NCBI RefSeq assembly: GCF_000374825.1 | Contig: NZ_KB895386.1 | Coordinates: 105,363-169,362, forward strand | DNA from: Paenibacillus sanguinis 2301083 = DSM 16941 | Lineage (GTDB): Bacteria; Bacillota; Bacilli; Paenibacillales; Paenibacillaceae | Length of the DNA stretch: 64,000 nucleotides | Direction of reading: 5' to 3' | Position numbers and translations under genes: made by a program | In this document: positions 34,111 to 42,170 of the stretch, one piece after another | Layout: every line of letters starts with the position of its first letter | Numbering within the stretch: position 1 is the first letter of the stretch | Notes under the pieces: model-generated | The model's database searches: none | What the model was told of the DNA's origin: nothing | Seen by the model: only the letters and a program-made list of their open reading frames with translations

Positions 34111-35319
34111 ATGAGCATTCAATCACAAGGTGCCGAGCAGTCTGAAAAAACGATGTCATCCTATTTGGCTCCACTGGTCAGAGAGATACAGCCTTCGGGC
34201 ATTCGTCGCTTTTTCGATCTGGTCAGCGGCAGCAAGGATATTATTACACTTGGTGTTGGTGAACCTGATTTTATTACGCCCTGGCATGTACGGGAAGCTT
34301 GCGTATATTCGCTGGAGCGCGGCTACACGAGTTATACATCCAATGCCGGAACGCCTGAGCTGCGTGAGGCCATTGCCGAATATTTATATACGAGCTACAA
34401 CGTAAAATACAATCCTAAGGATGAAGTTCTGGTTACGGTGGGGGGCAGCGAAGCTATTGACTTGGCCTTGCGCGCCTTGATTGAGCCAGGTGATGAAATT
34501 CTCGTCCCTGTGCCTTGCTATATTTCATATTCTCCAATCGCTTCCATTGGCGGAGGGGTGCCGGTCGAAGTTGAGACTTACGCTCGCGATGAGTTCAAGC
34601 TGCAGGCTGAGGATTTGCGTGCCAGGATTACACCCAAATCAAAGGTGCTCATCTTGAACTATCCAAGCAATCCGACCGGCGGCATTATGACCTATGAGGA
34701 TTGGCTGCCTATCGCCAAACTGGTAGAGGAGCATGATTTAATCGTCATCTCCGACGAAATCTATTCGGAATTAACATATGGGCAAAAGCATGTAAGCTTT
34801 GCTTCGATTCCGGGGATGCGCGACCGGACCATTCTGGTCAACGGCTTCTCCAAAGCATTTGCCATGACGGGCTGGCGTATGGGCTATGCTTGCGGACACC
34901 CGGATTTGATTTATGCCATGCTTAAGATTCACCAATACACCGTAATGTGCGCTCCCGTGATGGGCCAAGTCGCTGCTCTCGAAGCTTTAAAGAACGGGCT
35001 GGAGGAAAAAGATCACATGATCGAATCCTATAATCAGCGTCGCCGTCTGGTTGTCCAGGGGTTGCGGGATATCGGCTTGGAATGTCATGAACCGCAAGGG
35101 GCATTCTACGCTTTTCCCAGCATTGCATCGACCGGCCTGAGCTCGGAGGAATTTGCCCAACGTTTATTGCTTGAAGCTAAAGTAGCAGCGGTCCCGGGCA
35201 ATGTGTTTGGAGCAGGAGGAGAAGGATTTTTACGTTGCTCCTATGCAACAGGGGTCAATCAGCTAAGCGAAGCTTTGCAACGCATGGGTGAGTTTGTCCA
35301 TCGATTAAAGCAGGGATAA
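34111..35319 (+). CDS. PLP aminotransferase, class I (AlaT/YugH-like)
   Basis: A 402-residue fold-type I aminotransferase. Landmarks: ITLGVGEPDF substrate loop, YTSNAGTPELREA, NYPSNPTGG, DEIYSEL, and the Schiff-base Lys near 245 in NGFSKAFAMTGWRMGY. Substrate is probably alanine or an aromatic amino acid; the pairing with an Lrp-type regulator favours the alanine transaminase AlaT. Operon with the preceding regulator (13-base gap). Confidence 0.9.
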   Translation: MSIQSQGAEQSEKTMSSYLAPLVREIQPSGIRRFFDLVSGSKDIITLGVGEPDFITPWHVREACVYSLERGYTSYTSNAGTPELREAIAEYLYTSYNVKYNPKDEVLVTVGGSEAIDLALRALIEPGDEILVPVPCYISYSPIASIGGGVPVEVETYARDEFKLQAEDLRARITPKSKVLILNYPSNPTGGIMTYEDWLPIAKLVEEHDLIVISDEIYSELTYGQKHVSFASIPGMRDRTILVNGFSKAFAMTGWRMGYACGHPDLIYAMLKIHQYTVMCAPVMGQVAALEALKNGLEEKDHMIESYNQRRRLVVQGLRDIGLECHEPQGAFYAFPSIASTGLSSEEFAQRLLLEAKVAAVPGNVFGAGGEGFLRCSYATGVNQLSEALQRMGEFVHRLKQG

Positions 35320-35372
35320 AAGGAATACACTGCCGGGAAATGGAGCTTATTAACAATTCTTTCATTTTCTAA

Positions 35373-35402
35373 TTGATTATTCATTGATTAACATGGTATA
35401 AT
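35373..35402 (+). promoter_or_regulatory. Promoter of the Spo0E-like gene
   Basis: TTGATT (35373-35378), 18-base spacer, TATAAT (35397-35402). Confidence 0.7.
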
Positions 35403-35444
35403 TCGATTTTGGAAGAAGCTTTAGTTTCTCAGGGAGGGATTTCT

Positions 35445-35708
35445 TTGCGTTGTGGTGGATACAACCTGCCATTCAATAACTTTTTAATCGCTGAAGGACA
35501 TGAACCGAATTTATGGATGGATGGAGCAAATGACCCCAATTCACCACATGCTGTCACGCTAGAGGAAGAGATATACCTGCTGCGCAGTAAGATGGAGAAG
35601 CTGTTTCTGCAGGAGAACTCTTTTACCTCGGATATTGTTATAGAAATCAGCAGCTTGCTGGATCTGAAAATAAATGAGTTTATGCGAGTATCCCAAAAGA
35701 ATAAATGA
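35445..35708 (+). CDS. Spo0E-like aspartyl-phosphate phosphatase family protein
   Basis: An 87-residue protein. The C-terminal 50 residues form two helices, LEEEIYLLRSKMEKLF and IEISSLLDLKINEFMR, matching the Spo0E family pattern (S-x-x-LD-x-x-IN), in which the SQELD-type motif dephosphorylates Spo0A~P. Here the motif reads SSLLD, so the canonical Gln-Glu pair is not kept and activity is uncertain. The 40-residue N-terminal extension is not typical. Start is TTG at 35445, eight bases after GGGAGGG; an in-frame TTG at 35409 lacks a ribosome binding site. Confidence 0.65.
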   Translation: MRCGGYNLPFNNFLIAEGHEPNLWMDGANDPNSPHAVTLEEEIYLLRSKMEKLFLQENSFTSDIVIEISSLLDLKINEFMRVSQKNK

Positions 35709-35728
35709 TCATTTTATATGAATTTGTT

Positions 35729-35761
35729 GAAGAAGGAGGCCGTAAATCGGTCTCCTTCTTC
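35729..35761 (+). terminator. Hairpin after the Spo0E-like gene
   Basis: GAAGAAGGAGGCCG and CGGTCTCCTTCTTC pair around TAAAT. The T-rich 3' arm is followed by only short T tracts. Confidence 0.65.
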
Positions 35762-35858
35762 ATATGAAGGGGACATGGCGATCGGGCGGGCTCCTATCCA
35801 GCGGGACGAGGTTTTATGATAAAATGGAACGATAGGATGCAAATAGGAGGAATCACAA

Positions 35859-36431
35859 ATGGCCATCTATACACGTACCGGTGATCAGGGTCAAACCTCG
35901 GTCATCGGAGGTAGAGTTGATAAAGATGATGCACAGGTGGAGGCTTATGGCTCAATCGATGAGTTGAATTGTTTCGTAGGCCAGGCTTGCAGTCTGATTT
36001 ATGAAGAACCATTTATCGGTCTTCGAGAGGAACTGCTGCAAATCCAACAGGAACTGTTCGATTGTGGCTCAGACCTTGCTTTCGTCAAGCTGTCCGACAG
36101 TCGGCGCTACAAGATGACAGGGGAGCCTATCGAACGCTTGGAGACCTGGATTGATCAGCATCAGGCAGAGAATCCCCCGCTTGAGAAGTTTATTATCCCT
36201 GGCGGAACGCCGCTTGCATCTGCCCTGCATGTTTGCCGGACCGTGTGTCGCCGGGCAGAACGCCGGGCTATTACACTGAGCCACAGCAAGGAGCTTAACC
36301 GGGAAGCTTTGAAATATTTGAACCGCCTGTCCGATTATTTCTTTGCGGCTGCTCGTACAGCGAATCGCCTTGCACAAGTGGCGGATGTCGAGTATTTGCG
36401 GAGCCGGAAGGTGTTTGGCAATAAATCATGA
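35859..36431 (+). CDS. Cob(I)alamin adenosyltransferase, PduO type
   Basis: A 190-residue ATP:corrinoid adenosyltransferase that makes adenosylcobalamin. Landmarks: IYTRTGDQGQTSVIGG at the N-terminus (ATP loop), YGSIDELNCFVG, and CRTVCRRAERRA plus LNRLSDYFFAAARTAN in the C-terminal helices. TAGGAGGA ribosome binding site. The stop overlaps the next start by four bases, coupling it to an RluA synthase with no metabolic link I can see. Confidence 0.94.
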   Translation: MAIYTRTGDQGQTSVIGGRVDKDDAQVEAYGSIDELNCFVGQACSLIYEEPFIGLREELLQIQQELFDCGSDLAFVKLSDSRRYKMTGEPIERLETWIDQHQAENPPLEKFIIPGGTPLASALHVCRTVCRRAERRAITLSHSKELNREALKYLNRLSDYFFAAARTANRLAQVADVEYLRSRKVFGNKS

Positions 36432-37405
36432 GTGAATATTACGAGCCGATCACTTACCTTGTCACCGAGGCTGAACAAGGGTGGACGGTCAAGAGCGTAT
36501 TGCAGAGGCGGCTTGGGGTTTCTCGCAAGCTGATGTCACGTATCAAGTTGACAGAACGCGGAGTTGAGTTGAACGGAGAGCGTGTGTTCATCAGTGTGAT
36601 GGTTAAGGCCGGAGATATGGTGAGTATATCTCTGGAGAAGGAAAGCTCCAACGATATCCTGCCTGAGCCTATTCCGTTTGATATCATTTACGAGGATGCG
36701 GCTTTGTTGGTCGTTAATAAAGCCTCCGGGATTATTGTCCATCCAACACATGGTCATTATACAGGCACGCTGGCTAATGGGGTGGTGCATTACTGGCAGG
36801 AGAAGGGTGAGCAATTTCGCTTCCGCCCGGTGCATCGGCTGGACCAAGAGACCAGCGGACTGCTTGCCATCGCCAAAAATGCTTATGTTCATCAGCATAT
36901 TTCCGAACAAATGATTGCAGGGAAGGTCCTGAAGAAGTACACGGCTTTGGTGCATGGCTGCCCGTCTCCTGGTGAGGGAACGCTTGAGGGCCCCATTGAC
37001 CGGGATCCGGCTGAGCCCCATCGTCGAATTGTGACGCCTTCGGGCTATCCGGCGTTAACCTTCTACAAGGTTGTGCAGTGTTATGGACAAGGGGCGCGAG
37101 TAGAATTGCGTTTAGGCACAGGCCGAACCCATCAGATTAGAGTTCATATGGCGGAGTTCGGGCATCCGCTGATTGGGGACAAGTTCTATGGCCTTCCTCA
37201 AAAGCCGGCGTTGGAGCATGGGGATATCTCTGCGTTGCCAACCAATCAGGACTGGAACGAGGCGATAGGCAGACATGCTCTGCATGCTTCTGAACTGGGC
37301 TTTCGCCATCCTTTAACCGGAGAGGACCTGGTGTTTCAAGTAGAATTGCCTGACGATATGCATCGCTTGCAGGAGCTGATGCGTACAGGCGAACATGCTG
37401 TTTAA
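36428..37405 (+). CDS. RluA-family pseudouridine synthase
   Basis: A 325-residue RNA-modifying enzyme: N-terminal S4 RNA-binding domain (about 20-75, SVLQRRLGVSRKLMSRIK) and the catalytic domain with the Asp in RPVHRLDQETSGLL, plus the TGRTHQIRVHMA motif and HALHASELGFRHPLTGE end. It isomerises uridine in rRNA or tRNA; the site cannot be predicted. ATGA overlap with the adenosyltransferase gene. Confidence 0.94.
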   Translation: MSEYYEPITYLVTEAEQGWTVKSVLQRRLGVSRKLMSRIKLTERGVELNGERVFISVMVKAGDMVSISLEKESSNDILPEPIPFDIIYEDAALLVVNKASGIIVHPTHGHYTGTLANGVVHYWQEKGEQFRFRPVHRLDQETSGLLAIAKNAYVHQHISEQMIAGKVLKKYTALVHGCPSPGEGTLEGPIDRDPAEPHRRIVTPSGYPALTFYKVVQCYGQGARVELRLGTGRTHQIRVHMAEFGHPLIGDKFYGLPQKPALEHGDISALPTNQDWNEAIGRHALHASELGFRHPLTGEDLVFQVELPDDMHRLQELMRTGEHAV

Positions 37406-37430
37406 TAGATCGAGCAGGGAGGATAACTGA

Positions 37431-37793
37431 ATGAGCCAATTGATCGTTTACCATTATCCGCGCTGCGGTACTTGCCGTAAGGCGATCCAGTGGCTGAAGG
37501 CCAAGGGGCATGAGCTGGATTTGCGTCCTATTCACGAGACACCGCCAAGCGCCGAGGAATTAAAGCAACTGGTAGAACTGAGTGGACTGGAATTGAAGAA
37601 GTTCTTTAATACGAGTGGAGAGGTATACAGAGAACTGGGTCTTAAGGATAAGCTGGCCGGGATGATGGAAGCGGAGCAGCTTGCGATTCTCGCTGCGAAT
37701 GGCATGCTGATTAAACGTCCGATCGTTTGGGATGATCAAGCGCTCGTGACGGTAGGGTTCAAGGAAGAAGAATACGAGCGAGTCTGGGGTTGA
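37431..37793 (+). CDS. ArsC/Spx-family protein (YusI-like)
   Basis: A 120-residue thioredoxin-like protein with a CGTC motif at 12-15 (YPRCGTCRKAIQWL), the EELKQLVELSG helix, LGLKDKL and the KRPIVWDD stretch shared by ArsC-like reductases and Spx/MgsR. Length and motif match Bacillus YusI, whose substrate is unknown. Missing the Spx helix that binds RNA polymerase, so a reductase is more likely than a regulator. 25 bases after the RluA gene. Confidence 0.88.
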   Translation: MSQLIVYHYPRCGTCRKAIQWLKAKGHELDLRPIHETPPSAEELKQLVELSGLELKKFFNTSGEVYRELGLKDKLAGMMEAEQLAILAANGMLIKRPIVWDDQALVTVGFKEEEYERVWG

Positions 37794-37860
37794 GGTGAAA
37801 AGTTAAACAGCACGTGGCAAGGATAAAACGAAGGTGTTCAGGAAGGTGGCTAGGCCGGAA

Positions 37861-38751
37861 GTGAATGTGGTACAGAGTGGGAAAGACACAATTATGTTGG
37901 TCGATGGGATGGCCTTGATGTTCCGGGCCTATTATGCATCGGCGGCCTCCGGTTATATCCGGCGGACGAAGGCGGGAGTGCCAACGAATGCAGTATATGG
38001 ATTTATGCGTTATTTCTGGGATGCTGTGCAGCGGTTTGGACCAACCCATATTACTTGTTGCTGGGATCTGGGCAGCAAAACATTTCGAACAGAGCAATTC
38101 AGTGAATACAAGGGGAATCGCTCAGAGGCGCCGGAAGATCTGATTCCACAGTTCTCCATCATTCGCGAGGTTATGGATAGCTTGGGCATACCTAACATTA
38201 GCTGCCCTGGCTATGAGGCGGATGATTGCATTGGCACTTTGTCTGCCCGTTTTGGACAGGAAGGCATGGATGTGCTGGTGTTGACGGGAGATCATGATAT
38301 GTTGCAGCTAGTTAGCGAACGTACGCATGTCCTCATTATGAAGAAGGGCCATGGCAACTATATGGTGTATACCCCGGAGGTTTTGAAGGAAGAGAAGGGC
38401 TTGACTGCACAGCAAATTATCGATTTGAAGGGTCTGATGGGAGATACAAGCGATAATTACCCTGGTGTGCGGGGCATCGGAGAGAAGACGGCCTTGAAGC
38501 TGGTGCAGGAATATGGCTCCATTGAAGGCATTTTGGCCAACCTGGAGCAGCTATCCAAATCGGTTCGCACAAAAATCGAGACCGATCTGGATATGCTGCA
38601 TTTATCCCGGCAACTGGCCACGATACGCTGCGACGTAGAATTGAACTGCGAGGCTGATGTTTGCCGTTTTGAGCTTAATCCTTCACTGGTTGTATCAAAA
38701 TTTGAGGAGCTGGAAATGGCGAGTATCAGCTCCTGGCTTGGTGTTGTCTAG
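37861..38751 (+). CDS. 5'-3' exonuclease, PolA N-domain type (YpcP-like)
   Basis: A 296-residue flap endonuclease/exonuclease without a polymerase domain, same length as Bacillus YpcP. Metal-binding acids appear in MLVDGMALMFRAYY, CPGYEADDCIGTL, VLTGDHDMLQLV and LMGDTSDNYPGVRGIGEKTA (helix-hairpin-helix). It should remove RNA primers and 5' flaps. Start is GTG at 37861 with GGAAGGTGG eleven bases upstream; GTG at 37834 is the alternative. Confidence 0.93.
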   Translation: MNVVQSGKDTIMLVDGMALMFRAYYASAASGYIRRTKAGVPTNAVYGFMRYFWDAVQRFGPTHITCCWDLGSKTFRTEQFSEYKGNRSEAPEDLIPQFSIIREVMDSLGIPNISCPGYEADDCIGTLSARFGQEGMDVLVLTGDHDMLQLVSERTHVLIMKKGHGNYMVYTPEVLKEEKGLTAQQIIDLKGLMGDTSDNYPGVRGIGEKTALKLVQEYGSIEGILANLEQLSKSVRTKIETDLDMLHLSRQLATIRCDVELNCEADVCRFELNPSLVVSKFEELEMASISSWLGVV

Positions 38752-38755
38752 GTGA

Positions 38756-39058
38756 TTAATCCGTAAAGTAGGGTTCACCGAGGACCTGATAGAGAAAAGT
38801 GCGGAGCTCAGCAGCTTCTTCTTCATTTAAGCTAAAGAGATGTTCGAGATAACCCTCTTCGTCCAGATCATCGGTGCCTAGAATAGCGGTTCGGCCATTT
38901 TGTATGTCGGCTACCAGCTTTTTGCCGTAGAAACGGTTGGTCGTTGTAACGGCCAGATCAAACCGTTTTAACGAACCGCCGATGAAGGTAACGAAGCGGG
39001 TTGAGGTGCTTTCCGTGCTATCGGATAGAAAATCAAGTTCTTGACGTGGCGCATTCAT
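38756..39058 (-). CDS. DUF3055-type protein
   Basis: A 100-residue acidic protein resembling DUF3055 proteins of Bacillota: TRFVTFIGGSLKRFDLAVTTTNRFYGKKLV, then ILGTDDLDEEGYLEHLFSLNEEEAAELRTFL. No function is established. AAGGAGGC ribosome binding site upstream of the ATG. It converges on the exonuclease gene with a 4-base gap and no terminator between. Confidence 0.75.
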   Translation of the reverse strand: MNAPRQELDFLSDSTESTSTRFVTFIGGSLKRFDLAVTTTNRFYGKKLVADIQNGRTAILGTDDLDEEGYLEHLFSLNEEEAAELRTFLYQVLGEPYFTD

Positions 39059-39141
39059 CGGTTAAGCCTCCTTAGATATGAGTGAATGTTTGTCACTATT
39101 ATACCGGAAAATGTAGCGATGAGTAGCAGCACTATTTTGCA

Positions 39142-39169
39142 TTGACAGCCAAATAGAATGTGGTATTAT
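39142..39169 (+). promoter_or_regulatory. Strong SigA promoter
   Basis: TTGACA (39142-39147), 16-base spacer, TATTAT (39164-39169). Transcription would start near 39176. Confidence 0.75.
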
Positions 39170-39196
39170 TAGGGATATCAGGTTACGTCTGGAGGA

Positions 39197-39237
39197 AGCA
39201 CCTCTGTTGCGCTTAGCGCACAGAGGTGCTTTTTTTG
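39197..39237 (+). terminator. Strong terminator shortly after a promoter
   Basis: AGCACCTCTGTTGCGC and GCGCACAGAGGTGCT form a nearly perfect 15-bp stem with a 3-base loop and seven T residues. It lies only about 20 bases after the predicted start of transcription and just after a GGAGGAAG sequence. Confidence 0.85.
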
Positions 39238-39308
39238 CATTCTCTTGGCCTGGAGAAGGGCAAATAGGCTTGGTTGGCGTAACCGAACATTTTTAAGGAG
39301 GCGGAAGG

Positions 39309-40313
39309 ATGCGAATCGTATTTCTGAACAGCTTGGAGAAGAAGAGTGGCGGGGTGGTGAGGAAAGGAGCCCAGGTCTGGATTGGGGAGGAAGAGGGAGT
39401 ATGGCGGATGGGCTGGAACGAGTTCATCGCAGATGGACAACAGGAGGAGCTTTGGTATGAGGGAGCCTCCTGGTCGGAGATGCTTCATATTTATCGTCAT
39501 CGTCTGGCAGCCAGGATGGCGGAGGGGTTTCACCCTGTTGTAGAGGGAATCTGGGATGAAGGGCAGGCCTTCAACAGACGTGGGTTGGCGGCGCAGAAGC
39601 TATTTTGTTATAGCGAGATCAATGAAAATACTGCGGTGTACGAGAAACTGGCGGCTTGGCGGAGGAAAAAGGCGTCCGCAGAACGCAAGGCTCCCTATCT
39701 GATTGGCAGCAATCGGTTGTTGCGGATGATCAGCGTGTTCCTGCCCCAGACGGAAGAGGAATTGCTCCAACTGCCTGGCGTCGGACAGAACAAGGCCAGC
39801 GAATTTGGCGCCGAGGTGCTGGATATTACCCGAAAAGAGCAACAAGCGCGAATCTTTCCTTTGGATTGGGTGGATGAGGAACTGGATGCCGAGGTGTTTC
39901 GTTCCTGGATGTACAAGCAGAAGGAAAACAAATACCGCGAGGAGATGGAGAAATACGGGATTCGCCGGGCTGTGCTGGAGGCGTTGGCTGCTGATCTCAA
40001 ATTGGCAGATATTTGTGAAAGAACGGGCCTGGAGCGTCGAGAAGCTATTGAGCTGCTGGAGGACCTGGGCAAGGAGGGCTACAATATCGATCAGCTAGTT
40101 AGTTTGGAGCTTGCGGAGATGTCGGAAGGAGAACGGCAGGCGATCTGGCAGGCTTACGAGGAGCTGGGCGACGCCTTGCTGAAGCCGGTGTTGCAGAAGG
40201 TGTATGGCGACCATACTGCTGATGCCGAAGGAGTTAATACGCTATACGAGCGTTTGCGGCTCATCCGCATTCGTTACCGCCACCATCAGGAGAGCGCTCG
40301 TCAGGCAGGTTAA
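39309..40313 (+). CDS. HRDC-domain protein without helicase
   Basis: A 334-residue protein. An HRDC domain (about 118-185; KLAAWRRKKASAERKAPYLI, ELLQLPGVGQNKASEFG) follows a beta-rich N-terminal part that is not a helicase. The C-terminal part has a helix-turn-helix like that of RecQ C-termini (LADICERTGLERREAIELLEDLGKEGYNI, about 236-264). So it looks like a RecQ tail without the motor. HRDC domains bind DNA; a role in repair or replication is inferred. TAAGGAGGCGG ribosome binding site. Confidence 0.85.
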   Translation: MRIVFLNSLEKKSGGVVRKGAQVWIGEEEGVWRMGWNEFIADGQQEELWYEGASWSEMLHIYRHRLAARMAEGFHPVVEGIWDEGQAFNRRGLAAQKLFCYSEINENTAVYEKLAAWRRKKASAERKAPYLIGSNRLLRMISVFLPQTEEELLQLPGVGQNKASEFGAEVLDITRKEQQARIFPLDWVDEELDAEVFRSWMYKQKENKYREEMEKYGIRRAVLEALAADLKLADICERTGLERREAIELLEDLGKEGYNIDQLVSLELAEMSEGERQAIWQAYEELGDALLKPVLQKVYGDHTADAEGVNTLYERLRLIRIRYRHHQESARQAG

Positions 40314-40323
40314 CATGCATCAT

Positions 40324-40375
40324 AAATAAAGGCCAACGATAGGAGGCAATTATTCCCCCCCGTTGGCCTTTATTT
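40324..40375. terminator. Bidirectional terminator between HRDC gene and corA
   Basis: AAATAAAGGCCAACG (40324-40338) is perfectly inverted as CGTTGGCCTTTATTT (40361-40375), giving T-rich ends in both directions. Confidence 0.85.
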
Positions 40376-40388
40376 ACTTATAGAGGTT

Positions 40389-40521
40389 GTTCAAAAAGTC
40401 GCCTTCTCCGAAAACATGTAGCTCCGCTACTTACGTCCCTAGCTTCATCGGGGCTTAAGCGTTTTGAAAAAACGCACATCGGAAGCCTAAGCTTTGGTCC
40501 AGTAAACCCGACTTTTTGAAC
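40389..40521. repeat. Terminal-inverted-repeat element, copy R4
   Basis: Perfect 13-base termini GTTCAAAAAGTCG (40389-40401) and CGACTTTTTGAAC (40509-40521). The interior on the minus strand matches the left half of R2, including GATGAAGCTAGGGAC (40449-40435) and CTTCCGATGTGCGTTTT. It begins 7 bases after the corA stop and would be transcribed with corA before the bidirectional terminator. Confidence 0.85.
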
Positions 40522-40527
40522 TCGCAC

Positions 40528-41463
40528 TTAAATCCAATCCCGTTTCCGGAAAATGTAGAACATGCCTAAGCCCAGTACAGCCATAATGCCCAGGACAATG
40601 AAGTATCCATATGGGGAATGCAGCTCAGGCATATTATCAAAGTTCATTCCGTAAATACCGGTAATCAGTGTAAGCGGGATGAATATCGTCGTAATCGCCG
40701 TAAAAACACGCATGATTTCGTTGGCGCGGTTGGCGATGGCAGCTTGATAAGCTTCACGTAAGTTGCCTACAAGCTCGCGAAATGTATCAAAGTTCTCGGA
40801 TATTTTAACGGCATTCTCATGGATATCGCTAAAATATTTCTGTAATTGATCATCAATCAGCCGCAAGTCCTTCTTGTTAAGTACATTGATGACTTCCTTT
40901 TGCGGACCAAGCACTTTCTTTAACCACAAAATCTCGCTTCGCAGCCCGATAATTTCGTTCAGATGAGAGCGTTTGGTGTGCATCAGAATATCCTCTTCCA
41001 GCTTCTCGATCTTGACTTCGATTCGGTCGCCGACGGTAAAGTAGTTATCAACAACCAAGTCAACCAGGAGATACAGAAAGCGGTCAGGCTCGCTCACCTC
41101 TTGCTCCCATAAAATTGGCTTTACCGCGCGCAGCTCGTTAATTTTTTGTTTGGTTACCGTAATAATATAATGCCGCCCCAGGAAAAGGCTCAAGGCGCGC
41201 AGAAAAATTTCCTCGTCATCGTACCGAATACTGTTGACAACAATAAAGTAATGGTTATCATAGGTTTCAATTTTGGGACGCTGCTCCTCTTCGGTCAGGC
41301 AGTCCTCTACAGCCAGATCATGCAAGGAGAACAGCGGCTGCAGCAGTGCCAAATCGCTTACGTCTGCATCAATCCAGTAGAAGCCTTCCTCCGGTGGGGT
41401 TGTCGTTAATTCCACATTTTCAACCGTAGTGAAAACGCCGGCTTTGACATGACGGATTTTCAT
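40528..41463 (-). CDS. corA: CorA-family magnesium/divalent cation channel
   Basis: A 311-residue CorA: soluble alpha/beta N-domain, long stalk helix (about 180-245), then two C-terminal membrane helices with the selectivity motif GMN in ITGIYGMNFDNMPEL, and a basic C-terminal tail (FRKRDWI). It conducts Mg2+ and sometimes Co2+/Ni2+ as a pentamer. A good ribosome binding site (GAAAGGGAG) precedes ATG. It has its own promoter and a long structured leader, so it is probably regulated at the RNA level. Confidence 0.94.
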   Translation of the reverse strand: MKIRHVKAGVFTTVENVELTTTPPEEGFYWIDADVSDLALLQPLFSLHDLAVEDCLTEEEQRPKIETYDNHYFIVVNSIRYDDEEIFLRALSLFLGRHYIITVTKQKINELRAVKPILWEQEVSEPDRFLYLLVDLVVDNYFTVGDRIEVKIEKLEEDILMHTKRSHLNEIIGLRSEILWLKKVLGPQKEVINVLNKKDLRLIDDQLQKYFSDIHENAVKISENFDTFRELVGNLREAYQAAIANRANEIMRVFTAITTIFIPLTLITGIYGMNFDNMPELHSPYGYFIVLGIMAVLGLGMFYIFRKRDWI

Positions 41464-41757
41464 AAACTTTCACTCCCTTTCCCCGGACACTTTGGTCAGG
41501 GTTTGCTCTAATTAGAGCATAGGAAAGAGAAGGCTGGCTGCCTGGTAACGCCAAATAAGGCGTTTATGCAAACACCGGGAAATGAAAGTGCCGCAAGCGT
41601 TCCGCAGGCACCCAGCGGTTCGGTTTCCTATGCAATTGTAATGCCTGGGTAGTCCTCTGCGGACTCGGGTCGCCTTCCATCCTCGGTTTCACCTCGCTAT
41701 TGCCAGTTTTGTTCGCGTTAAGCGTTGCCTTAAAGCCCAGCCAGGCTCTCAAGGCAC
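41464..41757 (-). ncRNA. Long structured 5' leader of corA, unassigned
   Basis: About 294 bases run from the predicted start of transcription to the corA ATG. On the minus strand GAGAGCCTGGCTG near the 5' end can pair with CAGCCAGCCTTCTC near the 3' end, enclosing further helices: GTCC/GGAC around GCAGA, AACGCC/GGCGTT, GTGCC/GGCAC, and a long-range GCATAGGAAA / TTTCCTATGC pair. The position suggests a metal or nucleotide riboswitch. It does not read as a standard M-box to me, so I leave the class open. Confidence 0.55.
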
Positions 41758-41763
41758 TTGTCT

Positions 41764-41793
41764 AGTATAACGCCTGCCAATGACATGTTTCAA
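41764..41793 (-). promoter_or_regulatory. SigA promoter of the corA leader
   Basis: On the minus strand TTGAAA (41793-41788), 18-base spacer, TATACT (41769-41764). Confidence 0.7.
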
Positions 41794-41913
41794 CCTAAAA
41801 CATTAATGTGATTTTTCTCCCAGGTTCTTGACGGAATGCTATCTGATACATTAAAGTGATGACAGGGAGTAGGCGTTGAGCCATATTTCCTCTAGACCAA
41901 TTAAATATAGCGA

Positions 41914-42048
41914 AATCTTATCAAGAGCAGGTGGAGGGACTAGCCCGATGATACCCGGCAACCGGCGATGCAACCCATCGCAGCGGTGCTAATTCTTGCA
42001 GAGCGAGCAAGCTGTAATGGCTTGTCCGTTTCTGAGAGATGAGAGAGG
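41914..42048 (+). ncRNA. SAM-I riboswitch (S-box) of the metA operon
   Basis: All core elements are present: CTTATC (41917-41922) pairing with GATGAG (42038-42043) as P1, AGAGCAGGTGGAGGGAC, GCCCGATGATACCCGGCAACC, GGTGCTAATTC and GAGCAAGCTGTAA. SAM binding should free the downstream terminator and stop transcription of metA-metI-metC. Confidence 0.95.
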
Positions 42049-42064
42049 CGCATACCGGATACGT

Positions 42065-42100
42065 AATGACCTTTCTCCCCCGTGAGAGAGGTCATTTCTT
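42065..42100 (+). terminator. Expression-platform terminator of the SAM riboswitch
   Basis: AATGACCTTTCTC (42065-42077) pairs with GAGAGAGGTCATT around CCCCGT; TTCTTGT follows. The T tract is modest. Confidence 0.75.
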
Positions 42101-42170
42101 GTACTACTATGCCCCTTCGTTCAAACGATATGATTTGTACGCTACAACAAGAAGGAGTTGATCTTAGACC

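Noticed and set aside
41564..41752. 62-codon minus-strand frame in the corA leader
   Set aside because: It lies inside the structured leader, has no ribosome binding site and biased composition; read as RNA, not protein.
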